Origin: Solicoccozyma terricola
Taxonomy: Eukaryota > Basidiomycota > Tremellomycetes > Filobasidiales > Piskurozymaceae
Direction of reading: 5' to 3'
NCBI GenBank assembly: GCA_001600875.1
Contig: BCLD01000002.1
Location: 807,134-871,133, forward strand
Length of the DNA stretch: 64,000 nt
Below are positions 36,037 to 50,088 of the stretch, piece by piece. The stretch's first letter is position 1. Each line of letters begins with the position of its first letter. A program made the position numbers and the translations under genes. The notes under the pieces were generated by a model. It had not been told where the DNA came from, searched no databases, and saw only the letters and a program-made list of their open reading frames with translations.

Positions 36037-39000
36037 TTAATACCTCGCATGCTTATTCGCAGGTCCAGTAGGTAATCCACGTCCAGGCTTTGGAGGTGCT
36101 GTTCTTTCGTATGGTGAATTTCGGATATTGTTTGGTTGTTGCCGATGTTGGAATTGAGGACCATGACCACCACGACGGCCACTACCTTGATTCATGTTGT
36201 TCATCGTGTTCATCGTGTTCATCGCGTTCATCCCGTTCATTCCATTCATTCCATTCATTCCATTCATTCCATTCATTCCATTCATTCCATTCATCCCGTT
36301 CATACCGTTCATCCCGTTCATCCCATTCATCCCGTTCATCCCACTCATGGCATTCATACCATTCATACCATTCATACCACTCATCCCATTCATACCACCG
36401 CTATTATCGAATTGCATACCACCCATCATCATCTGTTGCATCTGTTGAATATTCGTCGTCCACATTTGCGCTTGAAATGAAATCGCCATTCGATCTTGTG
36501 GTGAAAGTTGAGGATTATTCAATGCAGCCATCGTCTTTACATGAGAAAAGAAGGGGTGAAGAGGGGGAGGGGAGGGGGGGGGGAGGGAAAATCATCAGTA
36601 TATGGAAGAATCAATCAAAACACTCGACCAATCTTCTTCCTCCCACTCACATTCGCCAATTGCATTTGCATAGCTTGCAATTGCATCATTGGATTCATAG
36701 CCATCATAGGGTTTACGCCATACTGTTGAGCCATATCTTGCATCATCTGCATCGGGTTACCTTCAGTACCGATGGAGGTAGAAGATCCGGCTATGGCGTT
36801 GTTGTTGTTGTTATCGGTCACGCTGTTTTCACCTTGTTCATTGATGGATGGGGTGGAAACTTCAGGAACTGGGGATTTGGATTCGAGCTGGGGGGGNGGG
36901 GGGGGGGGGGGGGGGGGGGGGGGGAAGAGATGAATATCGTTTGGTTAGCATTTATGTTTCTGCGCCACCTGAAAATAACTTCACACATACCTTCGTTTCC
37001 TCCTCTTCCTTCTTCATCTCCTCCACCTGACCTGGACCATTCAACTTATTCTTCTCCACTTGTCCTTTCACATACTCTTCTACTTTCTCTCTTATCGTTT
37101 CATCCGGCTTCACCTTATCCAAACTCCCAATCTTACTCTCACAATTCGGACAAACAAAATCATGTTCCAACAACGACGTATGAATACATTCTTCACAATA
37201 TGTCGTCGAACAACATGGTGTTTTCACAGCTTCACGGATGAGACGACTGCATATTGGGCATTGGAGGGATGTATCGGTTGGTGCAGAGTCTCGAATATCA
37301 GCTTCGGTGAGAGTTCGTGTTTTAGTATGTTTCTTCCATGCGAGGCTGCGCGGCGAGGGAAGAGGGGGGGGGGGGGGTCAGTCGGAGTTCCTTCCAAGGA
37401 CAACAAAAAAATCAACTCACGTATCAGGTTGAGCCATTACGAAACTACCATCACTTGTAACCATAACACCAGTCGTATCACCATCCGCTCCCTTTGGTTG
37501 CTCAACAGTCGTTAAAAACTTTTTTGGAATTCCAGTCGTTCGTTTAAAACGAGGTTTATTCTCCCAATCTGGGTCCTCATTCGTTGGACATTCCTGAATC
37601 CAATGGCCTAGTGGAATAGTTGAGTGTACGTTAGCTACGGAGTCGTTGCGTGGTTCAAGTCGCTGGCCCAACAGAGAACCTACCTTTTTGACCACATCGA
37701 TAACAAATATACCCCTGTGGCGGTGGTCCACTATGCTCGACGATGTTATGTGCCGCATGGTTACCATGATGACCGCCACCACCACCTCTTCCACGACCTC
37801 TACCTCGATCACCGTACTGAACTCGTGTTTGACTGGTGGCGGAAAAAGTTCGGTCGGCGGGTGTAATGGATTAGATCGAGGCAGTAAAGGAAAAAAAGGG
37901 AGAGCAAAAATGAGAGGTTGTATTCCGTCGATGTAATGATTCATAGCAACGCATAGTCCGCAAAACGAAACACACAAACCCAAAGCACGATCAACACGAG
38001 GGAAAAGATCATGACAAAACGAAGAACGACGAAAAGGCAAGAAGAAAAGAACATTTCAAAAAAGAACATTCCAATACAAAAAGGCAAGAAAAAAACACAT
38101 GGTCAGAATAACGAACTCTTAGAATCAAATCCCAACGGCGCCCCCCCCCCCCCGCGCGGGGCGTCACTCACGTCGATAAATCCTCCTGCTGTAAATCCCA
38201 TTGATATTCCTGCTCCTTCATGATAGCTTGAATCTGCGCATCTTCTTCCGCATTACCAGTCGATGGACCTGCGATTTCCACTTGGGGATCTGGTGTTGTA
38301 GGCTGTGGGCGGGTGGGTATAGAAAGAAAAAAACAATCAGCTCTGTACCCCCCTTCATTCAATAGACTACCAGTGTCTCTCACCTTGACTTCATCTCTCC
38401 CATCAAACCTCTTCGACATATGTCCTTTCCCAAACCCACCACCACCACCACCACCACCACCACCACCACCCGCTCCAATCCCCAACCTCCTCTCCATCTT
38501 CCCCTTCACCTCCTCTCTACTCCCACTTTCTACCCTTCTATCCACACCATCTCCAACACCGGACACGGAAGTCAACGTCCCGACGAGGTATTTCGAGGCT
38601 GTACCTTTCCCAGGACCTTTGGATGGGGGTAGACGACGGACGAGGACGGAGGTTGATCTTGGGATTTGAGCATTGTCGTCTTTGATTTCTGTAGAGGGGG
38701 GGGGGGGGAAGGAAGGGGGGGAAGGAAGGGAGGGAAAAAGTCGAAGGAAGATGCATGGTCAGTTGATGTCAATAGACGGTGATGACATGTGAATTGAGAG
38801 ATATCGGGAAGAAGGAGAATAACGAGGGAGAAAACGTGGAGACACGGTCGTGGAAGGAGACCAACGGATGAGAGGTCATAATTCGTTGAGAACTCGACAA
38901 TCTACAATCAAAAAAGAGGGAACAACAAAGGACGCAGCAACTGATGACAGACGATCCTATCATACAAGTCTCTCCCAATTTCGGCAGAAACCAGGAGACG

Positions 39001-39363
39001 AGGTAGACGTTCGGAGCATCATACTTTGCCACTCGGATTGAGGTACGGCAAATCGTCGGTTTGCCACCAAGTTATGCCTTCCCCCCTCTCCTCTCTCCTC
39101 TCTCCGTTCTCCTCTCCCCCCCCTCTTCTCCCCTTCCTCCTCTCTCCCACCCCCCAAAAAAAAAAAACGAGATAACCCTCCCGCCACTCACCATCCCCAC
39201 TTGCATCATAAACCCCCAAATCATAATCCCTCCCACCACCACCCGCTAATTTCTGAGCAATGATAATTTCTTTTTTCAAATCGAATAAAGAAATATGAGT
39301 ACCATCGAATGTTATTCGAGATTCGGATCTAGATGATTGGAATTTGTAGAATACGTGTGACAT
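36037..39363 (-). CDS. MPE1: Mpe1/RBBP6-like cleavage and polyadenylation factor subunit
   Basis: Eight exons (39192-39363, 38384-38688, 38172-38302, 37684-37832, 37421-37607, 36991-37345, 36651-36887, 36037-36534) close to 677 residues. Residues 1-~85 are a DWNN ubiquitin-like domain (MSHVFYKFQSSR...DGTHISLFDLKK; IPRSTSVLVRRLP). Mid-protein is a CCHC zinc knuckle, CYRCGQKGHWIQEC (C-x2-C-x4-H-x4-C). Next is a RING/U-box-like domain with CPIC, CCSTTYCEEC and CPNC. This order is diagnostic of Mpe1/RBBP6. It acts in the nuclear pre-mRNA 3'-end cleavage and polyadenylation complex. A poly-Gly segment follows the DWNN domain, and the C-terminus is a Met-Asn-Gly repeat. A single N at 36897 falls in a G-run immediately beyond an exon boundary. 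Confidence 0.95.
36191..36403 (-). repeat. Met-Asn-Gly tripeptide repeat in Mpe1
   Basis: A 9-nt coding repeat (ATG AAY GGN) is repeated over twenty times near the C-terminus of Mpe1, with variants MSG, MNA and MNT. Several adjacent copies are identical at the nucleotide level, so it is a minisatellite that can change length in frame. Confidence 0.92.
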
Positions 39364-40465
39364 TTTGTTTGTTGTTGTTGTTTGGTTGTTTGGTGGTTGG
39401 TTGTTGTTGCGATGGGGAGATGTAGAGGGGGTGTTTTGGTGTTACGGATTCGTGTTGTGGCGATGTGAGAAAGGTATTGATTTGAGATGGGTTTGATTTT
39501 ACCCCAGTTGACACAGATGGTTTTGGTTCGTTCTAGGTATCAAAATTCCCAAATACGTTGAAATCAAATAGTTGAAAAGAAACAACAGTCGTAGAGTTTA
39601 TAAAACGACGAAGAGTGAGCAGAAGAGACAAAAACACGGACGACGGCTGTGATGCGTCAAGCCCTCTCTCTCTCGTTCTCTCTCTCAAAACCTTTTCAAT
39701 CTTTCCACAAAGGGGGGTTTTTTTTTTTATCCTTTCCTTGCCACCAAAAAATCAAATGTTGGAAAAGTAACCCCTCGCTCTAGGGTTGTGGTGTTGTAAA
39801 TGACGGACAGGATAGATAATAGAGGAATTAAAAAAACGAGAATTTCCAAAAACAACACAAAAAGGACAGGATTGGAAAGAGGATTAGGGGGGGAGGGGGG
39901 AGAAGGGTGAAAAAAAAAAAAACACGAAATGCCCTCTCTTTCGAGTATCTTCCCTAACCTTCCGTAACCTCGACTTGATCCCTATACGATTATGAATCCG
40001 TGCGGATCTATCCAATTAGATCGACGGAGAAACGAGACGATAAGGGGTTGTGTATGTTGTATGATACTGTATATAGATGGTGGTGTGTGATTGATGTTGT
40101 AATTGTAAAGGTAAGAGATGAAGTGCTGGCCCGTTGAAGAGCTTTGTAACCGGCCGGAGTGGGGGAACGGGGAGGGAGTGAGTTCTCACGGGGGGAATGG
40201 GGTGTTAGCCATGGTGGCAAATGACGTGTCACCCCCCCCTTGGTCATGACGTGGCACCGTACTTTCCATGACGTGGCATTCTACTATCCCTTCGCTGAGA
40301 TTGATAACCACGTGGGCTTCGGCTTGCCCGGGTCCGGGAGACACTGTTGCTCCGGTAAATAGTTGGTTGGGAATAGTAGCATAGTAGTCTGCTCAACCAA
40401 AAGTTTTAACAGTATCATATTCAACACACCCACACCACACCACCCACCCATCCACCCACACCACC
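39364..40465. other. Divergent MPE1 / cyclase intergenic region
   Basis: About 1.1 kb between two divergent start codons. AT- and A-run-rich, with CT/TC stretches at 39661-39690 and TGACGTG copies near the cyclase end. Short open frames are low complexity; no gene is called. Confidence 0.55.
40222..40275 (+). promoter_or_regulatory. Three TGACGTG motifs
   Basis: TGACGTG at 40222, 40247 and 40269, each preceded by A; two continue to TGACGTGGCA. Spacing is 25 and 22 nt, close to that seen at 10494-10546. A CACGTG box follows near 40310. They lie about 200 bp upstream of the cyclase-like gene. Confidence 0.55.
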
Positions 40466-42837
40466 ATGCAGCAATTCAACGATGTGTCAGCTGGTAACAT
40501 TGGCTTAAACACACATGATGATATTCCCATCATATCAGGTACATTTATCCTCTCCTCCCCTCCTCCCATCCCCGTCCCATCTCTCGAGCTCAACCCCCCA
40601 ACTGACATTTCATTTCAAAACAAAACAAAACAAACTCCCCATGTTCACGCACAGGAACATTCAATTCAATCCCACTATATATAATCCTATTCAACACCAT
40701 TCGTAGATCATTAAGTATATCACGAAGAATGGAAGCTCATGGTCCACATCAATATTTAGCGACTAGTCCCGGTGGGGGTTGGGTTTATGCAACTAGTTGG
40801 GGAGTCCCATCGAGGTTGTGGAGTTGGGAGGTGATTAAGGGGGGTGGAGTTGCGCAGGGAGGGGTTGGGTTGGAGGAGAGAGGGAGTGTACCGATTAGTG
40901 AGTACGCGAGCGAAGCGAGCATTCATTTTTTCGTGGCGAGAAGAGACAAGGCTCCCGTTAGGGAGCCCTTTCTTCGCGAACGTAGTGAGAACTCATTTCT
41001 TCGCGGAGCGAAGGCTATTGTCTTTCGCGAACGAAGTGAGCAGTTCTATCTGTCTCAGCGAGCGAAGCGAGCATTCATTTCTTTGCGGAGACCGTTGTCT
41101 TTCGCGAACGGAGTGAGCAACTCCTTTTCTTCACGAGCGAAGCGAGTCATTATGCCTTTCAGCGGAGAGAGCAATATTCTCCTTCTTCGCGAGCGAAATG
41201 AGCTCTATGTCTCTGAGTGTAGCGAACAATACTTCCTTTCATCGTCCTCTTCTTCCTCTTCCTCTCCTCTCCATTTCTGCTACTTCTTCTCCCTTCTTGT
41301 TCTATCAATTCTTCGTTTCTCTTCCTCTTCTTCTTCCTTTCCTTCATCCTTCCTTTCTCCCATCTCCTTCCTCTTCGCAAGTCGAAGCAAGCTCCATTCT
41401 CCCAGAGCGTAGCCGAAACTCCTTATCCTTCTTTACGTATTTTTCTCCTTCTTCCGTCTTTTTCTCCTTCTTCCTTCCTCTTACTCTTCCTGCTCTCCCT
41501 TCTTCACCCTTCTTTCCTCTCCAGCATCTGACATTCATTCCCCCGGATCACACAGCCGCTGTATCATCCTACATCACGGTGACAAACACCCACATCTACT
41601 CGATGGGTGGACCAACAGGTGAAATCCACAAAGCACCAAACTCTACTTCCTCGACTGGATTCGGTGAAAAGATTCAAGAAATGGTCTATGTACCGGGGGA
41701 TGAACTGGAGGGTTGGGATAAAACGAATAAGGCGCTGGTGAGGATTTGGGCAATCGTTTTGTGGCTCAAGTATATGTAAAGCTGATGGTCCTGTTCTTTT
41801 GGGGGCGGGTAGAGATATGGGACTCATGCGATTGAATTCGGACTTGATGGAAGAGCATATGTACCAGATCTGTGAGTGGCTGGAACCAGACCGTTTAACG
41901 TAGCATCAACGATTTGAACCTCTCTTTAACCATTGATCCTTTCCTCTTCTCTTTCGTGTTGCTCCTCTTCGTCTGGCGCTCAGTGGCCTCAACTGCATAC
42001 ACGTCCATCAACTTCTCCCATCTGGTCATCTTGAATACGTTACAAAGGTAATATCACCGAGAGACGGCGATGGACCGAGACATGTCGTCGTTTCAAAAGA
42101 TGGCAAGAGGGTTTATGCAGTGAGTCGCTTTTGTCGTGGCTTTGTTCCATACCGTGATTAATATTTATTTGGTGGGTTGATGCTTGGTGGTAATGATAGG
42201 TGACGGAACATAGTGAGTGGAGGTGTCGAGATGAAGCGTGCAATGGGTGGAGGCTTGATGCCATTTGATTGTATTTTGAACAGCTCAATTTTTGGATGTG
42301 TACGATGTAACGGATGAAGGACTTACATGGGTCCACTCGGCAAGCGTTATTCCAGAAGGTGAGTCGTCGTCCGAACCTCTCACATCCCAACGCTAGCGCT
42401 CTTGCGGGGGCAACTGACCCTATGACATTACGATCGCTGCTGTAACAGGCGACAACCCACATGATTATCGTGGTGACACACTCCGGTTATCAAAATCTAC
42501 ATCCCACATATTTGTCACCACCCGCGGCAAAGACTCGTCAGTCCGTGGATACCTCGTCGCGTTCGCTCTCGACTCGAATGGGTATCTTGCATTCCCATCC
42601 GCGGCACCAACCGCATCATACCAGACACCTACATCGGGCGGGAAAGCGAATGCGATAGAGGTGACGGCGACGAATGGGAGAGGCAAGGAAGGAGAATTGG
42701 ATTGGTTGGTGTTGACGGATGGTGAAGAGGGGTTTGTCATGGTGTTGGGATGGGACGGGGAGAGGTTTGAGGAGGTCGATAGGGTTCAGTTTGAGGATGG
42801 AGATATGGCTTCTCATGCTATATGGTTGGATCAATAG
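40466..42837 (+). CDS. Carboxy-cis,cis-muconate cyclase-like beta-propeller
   Basis: Eight exons (40466-40538, 40655-40897, 41556-41737, 41813-41871, 41984-42119, 42200-42212, 42284-42358, 42449-42837) close to 389 residues. Diagnostic segments of fungal 3-carboxymuconate cyclase (7-bladed lactonase fold): GPHQYLATSPGGGWVYATSWG, VSSYITVTNTHIYSMGGPTGEIH, RYGTHAIEFGLDGRAYVPDLG and DGPRHVVVSKDGKRVYAVTEHT. Known family reaction: lactonisation of 3-carboxymuconate in the protocatechuate branch of aromatic breakdown; some members are structural homologues without proven activity. Exon 6 is 13 nt. Intron 2 (40898-41555) is 658 nt and holds a repeat array. The donor ATT-A|GTGAGT and acceptor CACACAG|CC are needed to give VPI-TAVSSY; no other pair does so. 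Confidence 0.85.
40906..41230 (+). repeat. Intronic array of GCGARCGNARYGAGC repeats
   Basis: A 15-nt unit with consensus GCGARCGNARYGAGC starts at 40906, 40976, 41027, 41058, 41104, 41133 and 41189 (last base or two vary). A longer direct repeat of about 50 nt (40988-41041 versus 41070-41118) includes an ATTCATTTCTTTGCGG-type segment. A 7-bp perfect hairpin (GGCTCCC at 40950, GGGAGCC at 40961, GTTA loop) lies inside. All copies are in the same orientation, inside one intron. Confidence 0.88.
41237..41527 (+). repeat. Long CT-rich pyrimidine tract
   Basis: About 290 nt of CTTCCT-type sequence, broken by a short purine-containing segment at about 41371-41425, forms the 3' half of the oversized cyclase intron. 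Confidence 0.85.
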
Positions 42838-42985
42838 ATGGGATTATGACATGAATCACGGGGGTGACAGATCGGCCAAGATGTTCGGCCACTCGGAGCA
42901 TGGAGGTAAACATGGACCATATGATGTAGATAAGCCGGAAATACAGCAGAAAATGGCAAGGAAAGAGTAATGACAACCGCTCGAT

Positions 42986-44315
42986 CTAAGCCTTTACAGC
43001 CTTTGCCTTGGCTTCCTTGACCTTTCGCTTCTCGATAGTCTGGCGTTTCTGCTCGAGTTTTGCTTTCTGAAATGCGGGTGAATCAAGATTCCCGGGGAAG
43101 AAGCGTCAGCAAGCGCACGTCACGTCACATTCCGTCTACCCCCCGACTTCGGCAAACTCACCTCAGCCTTCTTCTCCGCATTCGAGTACTGCATCTTCTC
43201 ATACAGCTTTTGCTTTTTACCAGTCATCATGATCTTGCGAAGATCTTCTTCGGCACCCACCGCGGCTGTACCCTTGCTAGCCGACGTCGTCTTTGCAGCG
43301 GCAGTAGCTTTCTTGAGCTGAGCACGGAACGTCGCGTGCGGGGTAGCATCAGCTTCAGCCTCGAGTTCCGCGGCGTGTAGGAGGGTCTCGTTTGTTGGGT
43401 CCTCGGCAGCAGCGAGAAGCGCAGGTGGCAATGTGGTCTTCTCGTCGTCGACCTCGGTAACCTCCTCTGTCTCCTCTTCATTCGTCTGGTCCATATCGAG
43501 ATCCTTTGCCTGCTCTTCCTGGGCCCACGGCCTCTGCACTTCACCTTCACCATGCCATGGCGACAGATGAGGAGGAAGAGTTGCTCCAGGTTCATACCCA
43601 CTTCCACTTCCACTCGGTAGCAAAGTCTTTTGATTGACGCAGTCGGCAACCCATTGAGGTTGCACCCAAACCCACTTTCGGCCCTTCTCCATATCACGCA
43701 TTCGAGCGGCGTCAATAGGACGATCGATGAGAACGTGGGTGATAGTGTCGCTCTCCGGTCCATCGAGCGAGGTGAGAACACGACCTCCAAAAGCGCGGAT
43801 CACGAATTCCCACGTACGAGATGAGGTCTCCCGGGAGAGGTAGAAGGTGTATTGGGAGAAGAGGAGGGATGAGGTTGATGGTTGAGTGGATGGTGCGGAC
43901 GCGAGCAAAGAAGTGTAGGTAGGAAGAGGAGCCGAGTCCTCCTCCTCGTCCTTGGAAGGATGATGCACAAACTCCTCGCTTTGCTCCTCTTGAACATCCA
44001 TCACCTCCTCATCCTCCTCGACGTCTTGAACCTTTCCAGCGTTCGCGGCAACAGCCCGAATTCCTCTCCTTACTTCCTTCTTTGTGACCTTCTTCACACC
44101 CTCTTCAGTGGTCTCTACCGCACCCTCCACCGACGGTTTCTCCTCCAATCTGAACTTGCCAACACCTTCACCACTCGCATCTAGCTTGACGTCCAACGCA
44201 GGCGGGTACACGAGGTTTTCATCGGTGTATAACTTGTAGAGTACGAACGAGACGAGTGTTCGGTAGAGGTCGAGGAAAGTGAGAAGGATACGGAAGTCGA
44301 CGTCGGTAGGGACCT

Positions 44316-44348
<33 letters not shown>

Positions 44349-45292
44349 TATCAATATACGTATGTCAAGCGTAGGAACAGAAAGTTCACTCACACTCTGG
44401 GTAAACTCCCATGGCTCCAACCATCTAACATTGACGATCTCTCCGGTAGCTCCTCCAGCTGGAACCTCACACTCGTAGTATACACCCTTAACGGATAGGA
44501 AAACTTTCCTCAGAGAGTGAGTTCGGATAGCCCAAACCTTTTTCGAAAGTGAATGCAGAAACATATCAGAACCCTTTGTCAAAAACCTTCCCCCCCCCCC
44601 CCCTCCCTTCTCAAACACTCACCTTCCACTCTGAAATCAATCTCCCAGTCTCAGCAATCACCTCGGGTGGAACTGTGGTCCTGCCCGGTACCGGATTCGT
44701 TGGTAGTCCCATGAACAAACTCAACAAACTCATCGGATCGTTTAAATCTTTAAGTGCCATTCCAAAAGTGGGGTACCTCTCTTTAACAAGATGATCCAAT
44801 CTCGCTATTGGTTTCCTCTCTTCTAATCCTTTAGCCAAAGCCCATTCTCCACGACCAAGAGCACGAGCTAATTTCTTTGCGAATGTTTTATGTTCTCGGA
44901 ATTTAGCAAGAAGTGGTTCGTGTAAGAGGTAGAGAACATCTTTGGCGTAGTAGAATGAAGCAGGTGCAGAGGAACCTTTGTTTGCTTTCTTCTTGTTGCT
45001 TGGTTCTCGAGGGTAAATGCCTGGTTGTGGGGAATAGAGTCAGTTACAAATGTTGATTTTTGTCCTGCGAACGGTAAAAGTGAATTGAACTGGCTCACCC
45101 TTCAAGATACATAACCGTCTGAAATCACTCAACGAAACCTGTAGCTTTTTCAAAGCCTGAGTTCTCGTGATATAATTCTTGGCGCTGAGAGCGTGGTTCC
45201 AAGGGTGGGTCAGCCATAGCAGCGCCAGAGAAAGACCATCAGGGGTTGTAAACTCACGCTCCAGAGTCGCCTCTCTTCTTGATCTTTGCCAT
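42986..45292 (-). CDS. NOP7: Pescadillo homolog (60S ribosome biogenesis, PeBoW complex)
   Basis: Six exons (45258-45292, 45099-45184, 44623-45020, 44394-44537, 43162-44313, 42986-43066) close to 631 residues. The N-terminal pescadillo domain runs from [34 protein letters not shown] through [24 protein letters not shown]. It continues with [17 protein letters not shown] and [22 protein letters not shown] domain ([30 protein letters not shown]...[18 protein letters not shown]) follows at about residues 345-440, then an acidic linker and a basic C-terminus [20 protein letters not shown]. In the nucleolus it works with Erb1 and Ytm1 in 27S pre-rRNA processing. The third and fourth introns end or begin in long C or G runs. 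Confidence 0.95.
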
Positions 45293-46322
45293 TGTTGGAT
45301 GTGGATGTGAGGATACGTAGAGGTGGTTGGCGGTTGAGACGAGACGGGAAGTTTGGGAGAATAAAGTTGGCCTTCCTGATAATAATTTTGGAAATTGTGG
45401 GAAACACGTGAAAAGGGTCCACAAAAATGTTTCAGAACCCCCCTCCACCCCCGCCCCCCCCCCCTCCTCCTCCAGCAGCGACAGAAAAGAATGTGTATAT
45501 AGATTGCATGCAATCTTCCCTTGCGATCGATATCCACCCAAGTCCCTACTCCACAGTCTGACAACAGCGGGCTGTCTGATATTGTCGTCTTACATGCATT
45601 TATAATGTCATGCACCGACGTTACGAGTTGGATATTAAAAACGGATATCAAATACCAAACTACTTGGAAGGCCGCGGCGGGAGCGAAGGGACGGCAGGAT
45701 GACTTGCTGGACTAGACCTTTATATTAGAGATATTATAGATATTCACTGAACCCCCCCTGCCTCATCGCGTACCGAGGTTCACATTGTTTAGCCTCCCGT
45801 TTACCGGTGGTCGATGATATTTCAACAATTGTGAATGCACGATACGATATTCAACCACCAGGTGGGTGAAAAATTGTATCTCTGCCAAAGCCCTCCCTCC
45901 CTCTCTATGTCAATCCATGTCTGTTAGGATGTCCTGGATGATCGTGGGGTTATAGCAGTGCCTGCTGTGCCACCGATGGACCCGTCGCTGATGATCCGCG
46001 GATCGATTCAACGCCACCCGCTCCCCGCCGCCCGCCACCCGCCCAATCACGCCATCACGCCATCGGGGGCTCGAGCGTAAAAGTCACGTGCCCGGCCATT
46101 TTCCCGGGTGTCTCCGGGTTACGTCACCCGTCTGGATTCGTGAAAAAGTTGGGATTGGCGTGCTTGTGGATGGATCAGCATCGATGAAAAGTCCATGGGG
46201 CCGGTCAACGGGGCCAAGGGGGGGGGGGGGTTTAAGATAATTCTCATCGTCCTCATCTCATAACACACATCAACCACCTTCCCTTTCATCCACTCTCTAC
46301 CACATTCCATCACATACATACA
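45293..46322. other. Divergent NOP7 / MET3 intergenic region
   Basis: About 1 kb between divergent start codons. I see poly-C and poly-G runs (about 45454-45465 and 46210-46220), a CACGTG box and no coding exon. Confidence 0.55.
46084..46090 (+). promoter_or_regulatory. TCACGTG (Cbf1-type) box upstream of MET3
   Basis: GTCACGTGCC lies about 230 bp before the MET3 start. TCACGTG is the binding core of Cbf1, which drives sulfur-assimilation genes in yeasts, so the site suits this gene. Use in this species is inferred. Confidence 0.5.

Positions 46323-50088
<3,766 letters not shown>

Noticed and set aside
36090..37241. Plus-strand frame of 383 codons with His-Ser-Phe repeats opposite MPE1
   Set aside because: It is the antisense of the Met-Asn-Gly repeat and other Mpe1 exons; repeats in 9-nt units keep several frames open. 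Mpe1 domains on the minus strand are unambiguous.
40898..41412. Continuation of the cyclase exon 2 frame into a 227-codon product
   Set aside because: The extension is repeat and CT-tract sequence with no match to the propeller; splicing at 40897/41556 restores the conserved VPI-TAVSSY join.
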